Positions 10,659 through 19,994 of a DNA stretch of 64,000 nucleotides are shown here, one piece after another. The stretch's first letter is position 1, and the number at the start of each line of letters is the position of its first letter. The notes under the pieces were generated by a model that saw only the letters and a list, made by a program, of their open reading frames with translations, was not told the DNA's origin and ran no database searches. This DNA comes from Gentiana macrophylla. Lineage: Eukaryota; Streptophyta; Magnoliopsida; Gentianales; Gentianaceae. The stretch spans positions 1 to 64,000 of the forward strand of contig JAOBSW010001246.1 in assembly GCA_026214975.1 (NCBI GenBank). Direction: 5' to 3'. The position numbers were made by a program, and so were the translations under genes.

Positions 10659-11004
10659 TGTAAAGAAAGAAAGAAAAAAGAGAGGAAAGTATTCTTATTA
10701 TTAGACTAAAAGCTCTTAGGAGTTATTACACCAATTACCTCCTTTAATACAAAAGAGAGGAAAAGCATCTAATGGCTAGTTGGATGAAAGATAGTGTTGG
10801 AAAACACTATTCCAACGGTAACACTACAGTGTTTCCAGCACTAAAGACAAACTAAAAGGAAGCCAAAAAAAAAGCATACTTGCACTACTAATTATATCCT
10901 TACTAACCATAGTCCATAGATTAGGAATATAATTAGTTACATAATTACCTGTGATAAAAGCTACGATAGAATGAGGGTAAAAGGGTAATTATTTATTTCT
11001 AACA
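10659..11004 (-). repeat. Copia LTR (3' LTR of the element in 11,005-13,840)
   Basis: On the minus strand the LTR starts TGTTAGAAATAAAT at 11,004, directly after the polypurine tract TTGAGGGGGAG (plus strand 11,005-11,015). It ends with CTTTCTTTACA at 10,659. It is about 346 bases, a common size for short-LTR Copia elements. No 5' LTR is present to the right, because the Copia is cut at 13,840 by LINE sequence. The outer neighbour ataat is the candidate target duplication. Confidence 0.8.
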
Positions 11005-11011
11005 CTCCCCC

Positions 11012-13840
11012 TCAAGCTGGTGAATGGATATCAATCATTCCCAGCTTGCCAAGGAGGTAGTGAAAAGCCTTCTTAGGAAGCCCCTTAGTTAGAACATCTG
11101 CAACTCGATTACGAGAGTTGATGAAGGATAATTTGATCAGATTGGAGTCCAGCTTTTCTTTGATGAAATGTTTGTCCACTTCCCATGTTTGGTTTATCAT
11201 CATTTGAGCAGGGTTGTGGGAGATATCAAATGCGATGATTATCACACCTTAGAATCATAGGTGATATCATGTTGATCTTTAGGTCATCTAGAATGATCCT
11301 CAGCCATAGGAGTTCACAAAGACCAATGGCTAGAGCTCTAAATTCAGCCTCAACACTAGATCTGGAGACAACACTTTGCTTCTTGCTTCTCCATGCTATA
11401 GGATTGCCAAAAAGGAAAACACAATGACCAAAAGTTGATCTTCTGTCATCTAGACAGCCAGCATAGTCAGAATCTATGTAGGCCTCAAGAGTCAATTGTT
11501 CTCCCTTTTTGAAGAGAATCCCTTTGTCTGGACAGCTTTTTAGATACTAGACAATCCTCTCAGTAGCCTTTTGATGACATCATTTGGATCATGCATGTAT
11601 CTACTCACAATGTTGACAAAGAAAGGAAATGTCGAGTGCAGTATGAGAAAGGTAGATGATTACCTTACGACCTTTGATATGCTTGCTTGTCCACGAGTTC
11701 ATCTTGAGGGGCTAGATTAATCCCATGATTGAGTTCAATGGGTGTCCACGAGTTTCTGACTGTTTTCCACAATCTTTTAGAAGGTCCAAGATGTACTTTT
11801 GTTGGGATATGAAGATACCAAGTTTGGAATACATAAATTCGATTCCCATAAAGTATTTCAGTTTACCCAACTGTTTTATATCAAATTCTTGACATAACAG
11901 ATTTTTCAAGTCTGATTAGTGTCGGTATCATTCCTAGTGATGATAATATCATCAACATAAACAAGTAAGATAGAAACTTGTTTATTTTGATTATGTTTGA
12001 TGAATAATGTATGATCACCTTGTCTTTGTTTATAGCCAATTTTGAGCATAGCATTGGTGAATTTTCCTAACCAAGCCCTAAGAGATTTGAGCCCATATAA
12101 AGCTTTCTTTAACTTACAAACTTTCTCTTTCTCAAGTGTGAATCCAAGAGGGACATCCATATAGATGGTTTCCTTTAGATCAGCATTTTCCACATCATAT
12201 TGATGCAAAGGCCAATCCAAGTTGGCTGCCAAGGACAAAAGGATTTTCACAATGTTCATCTTTGCTACAAGGGCTAAGGTTTCAAAGTAGTCAACTCCAT
12301 GGGTTTGAGTGTACCATTTGGCAACTAACCTTGCCTTGTACCTTTCCAGGGTACCATCAGATATGTATTTGATGGTGTATACCCGTCTACATCCAACTGG
12401 TTTTACCCCTTTTGGGGGCTTAACCAGATCCCATGTCTTGTTCTTTTCCAAGGCATCCATTTCTTCTTTCATAACACTAATCCATTTTTCATCTTTCATA
12501 GCTTCATTCAGATTTTTTGGAACACAATCATCAAACATATGTTTCATGAATTTCCTTTGTTTCTGAGAAATCTTGTGATAAGACAAGCTCTTTCATAAGT
12601 CTGAGAGGCTTAAGGGTGCAAGATCTTACACTTTTCCTTTTTTGCAATAGGTAGATCAATGTTTTCACTTCAGTAGGTAAGTCAGTCTCCTCATTAGGAG
12701 GACTAGAGATTTCCTCTGTATCAAGAGGAGATTCAGGGGCATTATTATCAGGTGCCTTGTTACCTTTATCAACAGAGCCACCCTTTAGTAATCTTTTCTA
12801 GGTTTTCCTGGTGTAGATAATAGGTGGCTCATTGATTTTATCATTCAATGTTTCACTATCCTCTTGTGGAGGATCAGATTCTTGTGAGTCCCGGACTGAC
12901 TTTTCTTGATTTGTGGTATCAAGATTTTGAGGTCTCCTCCTTACTTTCAAGATCCAAATCCAGGAGATAAGGATCTGTATTATGATTAAAGGAATATCCT
13001 TCTTTTAGAACTGAGCCTGTCTGAGAGAAATAAGAGCTCCCCTCATAAAAGGTGACATCCTTTGAGATGATCAATTTCTCAGTATGAGGGTGATACCACT
13101 TATACCCCTTTTGGGTGTTGGAATACCCAATAAAGATACATTTTAGAGCTCTGGGATCAAGTTTTCCCCTGTTATGCATATGAATATGTGAAAAACTTCA
13201 TATCCAAACACTTTTGGCGGAAGGCCTTCACTATTCATAAAATCATAATATACTTCTTTAAGAGCCTCAATGGGACTCTTCTTTCCAAGGACAATAGTAG
13301 GTAATTTGTTTATCAAATGAGCATCAGTAAGAATTGTCTCTCCCTAATAATTTTATGGAACATTCATCTGGAAAAGTAAGGCCCTTGCAATATCTAAAAG
13401 GTGCCTATTTTTCCTTACATCCACCCCATTTTGTTGGGATGTATGAACACAAGATGACTCATGAATAATCATTTTCTCCTCACAAGAAGGATTGAGGACT
13501 TGTTTGAAATAATCCCTTGCATTTTCATATCTTAGCACTGAATTGTGTTAAGATCATATTATAGAAAGTGGGAAAAACATGAGCCAAATCAGATTTCTGT
13601 TTTAGCAAGTATATCAAGGTGGTCCTGGTACAGTCATCAATGAAGGTGACAAACCAGTGTGCCCCACTGACATTAGGTAGAGTGGAAGGGCCCCATATGT
13701 CACTATGAACAAGATCAAAAAGGCTAGGAGCAATATTAGAAGAACTAGTATAGGAAACTCTTGTATGCTTGGTTGTACCAGATCAAAAGGGCTAGGAGCA
13801 ATATTAGAAGAACTAGTATAGGAAACTCTTGTATGCTTGG
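11012..13840 (-). pseudogene. Copia pol (integrase, RT, RNase H), decayed
   Basis: Read on the minus strand from 13,840: integrase core start (LVHSDIWGPST near 13,690), integrase DDE end (13,538-13,353, with the QQNGV motif), a post-integrase part (13,179-12,919, FIGYSNTQKGYKWYHP), RT (12,586-11,712, with WISVMKEEMDALEKNKTW, VYTIKYISDGT, LYGLKS and YVDDIII), and RNase H (11,495-11,226, YIDSDYAGCLDDRRST). It ends GKLGMIDIHSPA at 11,012, just before the polypurine tract. Gag and protease are missing. Several frame shifts and stops separate the parts. This is the 3' two-thirds of a Copia element and cannot be active alone. Confidence 0.85.
13713..13840. repeat. 60-bp direct duplication at the Copia/LINE junction
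   Basis: 13,713-13,772 and 13,781-13,840 are almost identical, starting gatcaaaa and ending gtatgcttgg, with an 8-base spacer ttgtacca. The first copy continues the Copia integrase frame. The second lies between it and the LINE sequence starting at 13,841. This looks like a local duplication created when the breakpoint was repaired. Confidence 0.8.
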
Positions 13841-14690
13841 ACTATGGATGTCATTACCCTTTATGAAAGTTGATTGCTCCTCAGATATCAAGGTAGGAAA
13901 AAAAGACCTCAATCTAGAACTCAAAATTTTAGAGAACACTTTATTAACTAAAGTGCTAAGAGAGAGGTCGAAATTCAGCAATAGTTTTTGGTGCCTCTGA
14001 TTTTGGGATCAAAGTGATTAGTGTGGTACCAATAGATTTAGGCAAAGGTGACCCAGAGAAAAAATCTTGAGTCTCTCCATAAGTCATCAGCAACTAAATC
14101 CCAGAAATGCCTATAAATAGAACCGGTAAAGCCATCTATACCAGCAGCAGGATCCAAGTCGAAAACTGCACATTTCTTCTTTAGTAACTGGGCTAGTCAA
14201 ATGTTGATCTTTTGTTACTAGAGTTGGGATAAAATTCATACAGTAGTCCATTGCTTCTTGGTCATGTGCCTCATCCGAACGTAACAAGTTAGAGAAAAAG
14301 GTCAATCCCAGCATTTTTAATGTCCCTTTTATCTGTACACCATTCCCCTTGACTATTCAGAATTTTGCAGATTTGCAGTCTATGTTGTCGATCTCGAGCT
14401 GTGGCTTGATAAAAAAATGTGTTGCAAACCACTTAAATTTTGATTTTTGCTTCCAAACGGCCTCTTGTTGCTCTAAGTATTGAGCATAACATTCTTGAGC
14501 CAAAGTTAAAGCTTGTTTATTCAATTTAGAGGGATCAGCATCATAATCCTCCACCTTTAGTTTAATAATTTGTTCTTGATCCAGTACTTTTTTGTGAACG
14601 TTTGCTGCTTCAATTTGCACATAATGTTGACCATTCCGGTGGGAGCCCCTAACAGTGCTCAAGAATGTGTTTATTCTTGAACCAATGAAC
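13841..14690 (-). pseudogene. LINE (L1-type) reverse transcriptase fragment
   Basis: The minus-strand reading from 14,662 has LEQQEAVWKQKSKFKWFA, the conserved linker before plant L1 reverse transcriptase. It continues as FFSNLL, DYCMNFIPTLVTK and PVTKEEM. Further down, 13,981-13,745 reads NKVFSKILSSRLRSFFP, LISEEQSTFIKG, the RT block with the ISxxQSAFVKGR consensus. The catalytic FADD box would come after the break at 13,841 and is absent. Frame shifts are present. The piece is cut at its 3' side by Copia sequence, so it is not a 5'-truncated insertion of the usual LINE type. Confidence 0.8.
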
Positions 14691-15029
14691 CGTTATATGA
14701 TAAAATACGGCAACTAAAAACCCATGAAGGGAAGATCTACATAGATGTGATTAACAGTTTGAAGGGCTATTTAGTTCATATTTTTTTAGGTACAAAGCAT
14801 CATCCTCTTACCAATTACTATCATGTCCATGAACTACCTAAAACACATACAACGAATCAAAAGAAAAATAACAAAAAAAAAAGGCAAACAATATGTACAC
14901 AAAAATGCATATCAAGCTGAAAGGGGGAACGTGAAACACAAAAGATACAAATAACATGGGACAAAAAATGCATACCAAGTGGGAAGGAGGCAAGAGAAAC
15001 ACGGAAATGGCGTAAAAATTAGTGCATAC
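14691..15029. other. No gene recognised
   Basis: The stretch is A-rich on the plus strand, with an A run at about 14,872-14,882. It is intron-like sequence downstream of the LRR-like exon on the minus strand. Nothing else is supported. Confidence 0.5.
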
Positions 15030-15176
15030 CTCCAATACAAACTCCTCGAGATAATTGCAAGATTTAATGACGTTAAGGAACACAATTAGACTTTCATCAT
15101 AATTAGCTACATAATGGATGACCAATCGCTTAAGTTTTGTCAGTTGAGCAAGACCCGACAGCATCTCAGTGAAACC
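15030..15176 (-). pseudogene. LRR-like exon fragment (F-box/FBD-type)
   Basis: This is a 49-codon segment with a good acceptor (TAAACAG|GG) and a good donor (GGAG|GTATGC). It reads GFTEMLSGLAQLTKLKRLVI, then a middle part and FLNVIKSCNYLEEFVLE. The spacing of leucines and the LKRLVI ... SCNYLEEFVL pattern resemble leucine-rich repeats of plant F-box/LRR/FBD proteins. No F-box or further LRR exon is seen nearby. The exon shares strand with the other exon fragments up to 25.8 kb. Family assignment is a pattern-based guess; its status as an exon is more secure than its identity. Confidence 0.45.
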
Positions 15177-15275
15177 CTGTTTAGAAAAGGTAAAAGACAC
15201 GAGGGTTAGTCTATCCATGGTAAGGACCATTGCAAGAGGACTTTGCCATTGTGGAAAAGGACAAAGGATAGGGTC

Positions 15276-15680
15276 AGGGCCGTCCCTAGGCACAGGCCCA
15301 AGAGGCCTTCACCTAGGGCCCACCAACATTTTAGGTATTTAAGGGCCCCCTACGGATGATTCACTTGTAGTATCTAAAATATGCATACATTGACTTTTAA
15401 GCTAGAAGATATCTTCAACTCAAACAATTTAATCGAAACAAACGCAGTCCAAGAATAAATAGCATTCAGACTCTGTAGGCATGACCCGTTCTGAATTTCG
15501 AATTAGTCGGGCTAGATAGTCCCGGATACCAGGAAATTATCTCCATCATTCAGGCTCACTAGTAATACAATAAGAAGTTAATATTCTATATTTGAAGACG
15601 TTTGTCAGCATACTAAATTTATAGTTTAATGAGAGTCTCTCGTGGTAGTAATAGCGCTTATTGGCCTAGGGCCTCATTAT
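15276..15680. mobile_element. Possible hAT-type short element or fragment
   Basis: The left edge reads cagggccgtccctagg, which resembles hAT terminal repeats beginning CAGGG, and is followed by a GGCCC-rich palindromic stretch (cctagggccc). About 400 bases to the right, cctagggcctca at about 15,665 gives a partial inverse match. A clear complementary end (ending CCCTG) and an 8-bp target duplication are not visible, so the element is incomplete or misjudged. Confidence 0.3.
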
Positions 15681-15835
15681 ACAATTAGAAGTTAATATTC
15701 TATAATATGTGTGCCACTTTACACATATTATATACATAGCAAAGTATCCACGGTCCGGTCAACTACACCCAATTCATAATACACGTCAAAGAAGGGACCT
15801 CCGCCCATAACAATTAGCCATAACTTCCAACGTAC

Positions 15836-16038
15836 CTGATGTTTAGTAGAACCTGCCCAGACTGCCAAAGAAACTGCTGCATTACCCCTAAGGCAAACTG
15901 GCGGGTTAAAACTGAATTTCGTTTGAGAGAGCTATGAGTTCCAAGATCTATTACCTGACTTTGTACTGCATTAAACATTGCTGGACCGATCCTTTCTCGA
16001 ACAAGCCTGCCGCTTAAAAGGCCAGCGAGAACATCAAT
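15836..16038 (-). pseudogene. Two adjoining exons of an unidentified gene
   Basis: Exon a (16,038-15,955) is exactly 28 codons: IDVLAGLLSGRLVRERIG, then PAMFNAVQSQ, bounded by TTCACAG and CAG|GTAATAG. A short intron of about 67 bases ends CCTTAG at 15,888. Exon b (15,887-15,836) reads GNAAVSLAVWAGSTKHQ and ends CAG|GTACGT. The two join in frame, and the pattern of conserved-looking residues suggests a genuine protein. I do not recognise it. No start or end of the gene is nearby on this strand. It is probably part of the same source gene as 16,137-16,528. Confidence 0.5.
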
Positions 16039-16136
16039 CTGTGAACAAAAGAGATGCTTGAAATCGGTATAAATGATACATTAATTTATTCATTTTGACA
16101 CTATAACTTACAATAATTGAATAAAAAAGAGTTTAC

Positions 16137-16528
16137 CTATGCCGTTTTCCACACCAAAGTTCAACTTCTAACCCAGCTGTTGAACAATTTCATACGCCTT
16201 CTAGATGTCGTAATTGACAGGCTGCAGATTTCTGGAGTGAAAAATAGGACTGAATCACTTACAAGGAATCAAAAATTGACTATAATTGCCTCACAGAAGA
16301 AAAAAGAAAAAGTTGTTAGAATTGTTGCAAGAAGAGTATCGGTTGAAAAACAGGCTGTCAAATAGCTAGTGCCTGTCTGTATTTCAACCTGTTATAGAGT
16401 TAACATCAAATGGGATCTTTTAAGTATAGCTCGTAAACGATTACAAAGCGGACAGTTTCACACTTCTGTCCTACCTGAGTTGATGGATCATTCTTGATAC
16501 CACCAAATGCATCAAGGAAGTCCCTTTC
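16137..16528 (-). pseudogene. Two further exon-like segments, one with a stop
   Basis: The first segment (16,528-16,475) reads ERDFLDAFGGIKNDPSTQ and ends CAG|GTAGGA. The second (16,200-16,137) reads KAYEIVQQLG, then an in-frame TAG, then KLNFGVENGI, and ends at a donor GTAAAC. Both look like coding exons by composition and splice sites, but the stop makes the product defective. They lie upstream on the minus strand of the exons at 15,836-16,038 and may come from the same unidentified gene. Confidence 0.45.
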
Positions 16529-16738
16529 CTTGAGTTATACGAGAACAAGGCTGAATCCCCATCGCAATCTGCATATACACATGGCAAATTCATATCCTTT
16601 TATTTTGTGTACCTGATTACACCTAGAAGGCTAATCTTCAAGTTAACTGAAAAGAAAATAACCTTCTTGCCTTTATTATAGCCATTTGACAATAACTTAA
16701 AACTATAAATTACAAGCTTTTAATAAGATGATAAGATC

Positions 16739-16925
16739 GACACAATAGACCTATTGGCGCCTATTATTTTGTGTCACCCGTGACAAACAACTATGTGGCA
16801 AAAAGTTCTTGCCACGCCTTTCACCACACACGCGGCAAAAGTTAAAGTCTATTGCCACGGTGTCACACATGGTGACAAAGAGTTAAACTCTATTGCCACG
16901 GTACCACACCCATGGCAAAAGCAAA
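16739..16925. repeat. Cluster of gccac-type repeats, possible transposon subterminal region
   Basis: The block carries tattgccacggt twice, plus gtggcaaaa, ttgccacgcc, acgcggcaaaag and catggcaaaag, with words in both orientations. The opening words cgacacaata...acct resemble ccgacacaataaccta just inside the CACTA terminus at 26,137. Such clusters are typical of the subterminal regions of CACTA elements. No terminal inverted repeat is present at this site, so this could be a truncated end. Confidence 0.35.
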
Positions 16926-16949
16926 AATTATAAAAAAATAAAAATCAGA

Positions 16950-17096
16950 ATGACCCCACCCACCCCACTCCCCACCCCACCCCCATCCCCACACCCACAC
17001 CCCTCCCACCCCACCCCTACCCCAACCCCAACCCCAACCCCACCTCAACCCCAAGCCCAACCCCCACACCACCCCCACCCACATCCCCACGCGCAC
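16950..17096. repeat. C-rich low-complexity tract (ccccaaccc / ccccacc)
   Basis: About 145 bases made almost only of C and A on the plus strand, with runs of 3-5 C separated by A, CA, T or AA. The complementary G-rich strand meets the simple pattern for G-quadruplex formation many times over. The proline-rich and glycine/tryptophan-rich open frames across it are products of the repeat and not genes. It sits inside an intron-like stretch of the minus-strand exon mosaic. Confidence 0.85.
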
Positions 17097-17732
17097 CATT
17101 AAAGTCCCAATTATAAAGTTCATACGTGCACAACCAAACTGAAGCAAAATTGATAAATCTACCCAAACCCTATTGTTCATTCATCCAGACCCTCAAAACA
17201 GAAAACATAAAGAAAGAAGAAAAAAAGGGGAAACAATTCAATATACCAAATTTTTGCCCTTTCTCTTTGAAACTTTTGGTTTTTTTACAAATGACGTCCC
17301 CTTTGAGACCAGTTGTTCAAGAACATATAAGCATCAAATACCATCAAATACCGAATATCTTGGGGATCTAAGCGGACTAATAACATTTCCAAATAGATAT
17401 TTGAATTTTGGCAATGCAAAATTTCAAGCCTACGGACCAATCCCATGCACACCGTTGAAGTAATCACTGCCAAGAAGAACAGATAATCTGAAAATCAGAC
17501 ACAGGTTAAACAATATGAAGCCAGTTAGGACCAAAAGGTGAAAATTTTATATGCAGAAGATGTCAAATACAAACATAAGAAACAAAGAGACAATCTTTAT
17601 GCAATCAAATGGAACATGAATGTGATTTGATGTTCTACCATAACATCTCTCAAAATAAAGAGATTCATTGGCATTAACAGATATGCTTTAACTCTCCACT
17701 GTCACGAATGTTGCAAAGAGCAGAAAACATAC

Positions 17733-19027
17733 CAAAGAATTTCTTCCGAATCCGTGTTTTCTCTCAATATCACTCATTTCATAGCAAACAACATAACCTC
17801 CATCACCTGTACATAGGAAAAGAGTTTCATAAGAATGGTAATGAAGCAAAGCACATGAGAAAGAAGAAAGGCATGGACAGACACCAAGACAGATATCTCT
17901 GTAAACTGTCCTAGCACCAAACAGGAAAGCATCAGAATCAAAAAGTGAAACACGCGTCCTGAAAATCAAATAGGTAAGTAATATAACAAAGTAACAAACA
18001 CGAGACCAATCTGTTTAGTCGGTTTTACCATCCACATCAAAGGGTTACTGATTCGAGCAGGAACCAGCCAATGCAAAATACATTTAGCTTTAGCATCATG
18101 CAAACAAAGAGAAAAGTATATGGGGCTCAAAGTACCCATCCAGACAAGGAATCCCAAGTGCCTTGGCTATCATGAAAGCTATGAATGAACCCTTGACTAA
18201 GTAAAGATCATGCAGCCAGCTATGCAAATTGCAAAACACAATACACACAAATACACACATACACAAAACCCTAACACAAAATCTGATTCAAATATTTAGG
18301 TTATATTGTTAGCACCTGTTGCAAATCAAGAAGCTTCCTCCTAGTTCTTTAACTGCATCATGGCAGTATTTCAGCAAAGTATCCATTACCTACAATGCAC
18401 AAGCGGTGAACAAGTCAACAAAATAATGTCTTTGAAGGAAGCAAATGGCCACTTTACATTAACAAATGGGCAAATAGAACATACAAACCTGGCCTCCGCC
18501 TTGTTCCTGTATAGCTTTCTGGAAAATTTGTTTGCTATCCCGGTCTCTAACTCTCTATCAATCTATCAATTGTCTGGAAAAGGGTTAAAAAATCAAGTGG
18601 AAGATGTCAATGATCAGATTGTGTGTGAGATCAAAATTCAGGAAGAAGTATTATCGTCTGCTCGAGTTCGGTTACTGGATCACCTCTTATCCAATCTATT
18701 AGTATTGAATGAGCTATTGGCCTAAATTCAACTCCTGCAATTCACCACTTCAATTCAAGGAATGAATGAATTTTCATTAGGTATCAATCAAACAAGAAAC
18801 ATGAGGAGGAAAACATAGAAATGATAAACGAACCGGGACAAATAAACAAGGCATTCCAAGAAGAAACTCGAAAAAATATGTCTTAAATGGTACAGCCCTT
18901 CTCAGGACCCTATATACATATACAGGATGCTTTCATGCAGTGGACTATAAATTCAATAAACACGTAACAACACGTACCTGGGACAACTCTTGACTGATAT
19001 CTTTGGTTACCCTCTTCTTGAAATGCT
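17733..19027 (-). pseudogene. Series of five exon-like fragments, unidentified gene(s)
   Basis: On the minus strand, in order: about 19,027-18,978 (HFKKRVTKDISQELSQ, donor CAG|GTACGT); about 18,547-18,489 (DRDSKQIFQKAIQEQGGGQ, donor CCAG|GTTTG); 18,389-18,316 (VMDTLLKYCHDAVKELGG, FLICNR, acceptor TTGTAG, donor ACAG|GTGCT); about 18,210-18,144 (FIAFMIAKALGIPCLDG, donor GG|GTACTT); and 17,806-17,733 (GDGGYVVCYEMSDIERKHG, FGRNSL, acceptor TGTACAG, donor TTTG|GTATGT). The second and third join in frame. I recognise no family. Splice signals and exon sizes (50-85 bases) fit a dispersed multi-exon plant gene or pieces of several. Confidence 0.45.
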
Positions 19028-19503
19028 AGAATGCTGTGTTAGCAATATTTTCCCATCTTTCATGAGCCTCTAGATGATATGACTTATGGCTCTGTTATCA
19101 TATCAAGTTTATGATACATACAAAAATGCCAATCAGAAATTTACAAGAACAAAAAACAAAACAAAAATAGCATTAAAAACAGCCCATATTTGACAGTGTA
19201 ATTGTGGGTGTACGAAGTATCTAAAAGGAGGTACATACAAAAAAGGAAAGGCTAAGATGAGCACAAATTCTCAGCTATTCGTCTAAGAGCAATAAAATAA
19301 GCATACTTTTTGGAAACAGGGGTTTCCAAAGGGCTTACTCTAGCCAAATCATTTCCTTTTGTGCTTTGTAGAGCCATAAAATAAGCACACTTTCTCCATT
19401 CTCAGCTATTAGTAGGCATTGCTTTTGTTCAAAATTGTTAATATCAGAACTAATATGATAGAATATATGTTAAAGAAAAGGAGAACATCAGATTTTAACT
19501 TAC

Positions 19504-19552
19504 TTTGTCTGCAGCCGCTTGTAAAGTGAGATGATCACCCCATTCTCCCAGC
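19504..19552 (-). pseudogene. OTU-type deubiquitinase exon fragment
   Basis: This is a 49-base exon with acceptor TGTCTAG and donor AAA|GTAAGT. It reads LGEWGDHLTLQAAADK. The GEWGDHxTLQAAAD motif is characteristic of plant ovarian-tumour (OTU) domain deubiquitinating enzymes and lies in the second half of the catalytic domain, before the strand that leads to the catalytic histidine. The catalytic cysteine exon and the following exons (TSF... and the His region) are not found next to it. It therefore looks like a single captured exon. It lies 55 bases from the Copia insertion at 19,607. Confidence 0.7.
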
Positions 19553-19606
19553 CTAGACAGCACATCAATTTTTGTGAATTACATATGGGATATCATAAGA
19601 CTATTC

Positions 19607-19852
19607 TATAGAAAAGATAGGAGGAAACTTATATTTTATTGATAGAACCTTATGGAGAACATAAGGGCAGGTTACAATATATATAGGAAAACCTCCAACA
19701 GCTAGAAAACACTGTTCCAACGGCTATGAACAGTGTTTTCTGGGCAAACGGAAAGAAGATAAAAGCAGGGAAAAATATCCTAATTACATCATTAGGACAC
19801 TAAGGAAAGAGAGAAAAGATATTAAACTTTAGTATTAACCTATATTTTAACA
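19607..19852 (-). repeat. Copia 3' LTR
   Basis: This 246-bp LTR starts TGTTAAAATATAGG on the minus strand. It matches 24,302-24,549 along its length with few differences. The plus-strand left edge reads TATAG where the partner has TGTAG, a one-base change in the terminal CA. Confidence 0.9.
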
Positions 19853-19994
19853 CCCCTCCTCAAGCTTGGTTGTGGATAGAGTATGACCTAGCTTGCTTCT
19901 CATTACAGTGAATATAGGTAAAAGCGGATCCCTTAGTAAAAATATCGACCACTTGATCTTGAGAGGTATGAATTCAATGCTAATGTCTTGACCT

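Larger units (their letters stand above)
6673..11004. repeat. Tandem unit, second full copy
   Basis: It has the same order of parts as 2,001-6,453: entry word at 6,673, inverted repeat 6,812-8,830, MUB exon 9,436-9,563, flank 9,564-10,658 and Copia LTR 10,659-11,004. This copy is the cleanest. Its Copia part continues without a break into pol up to 13,840, so it probably preserves the original arrangement from which the other copies were made. Confidence 0.85.

Noticed and set aside
16893..17180. Proline/histidine-rich and glycine/tryptophan-rich ORFs on both strands
   Set aside because: Both are read-outs of the C-rich simple-sequence tract.
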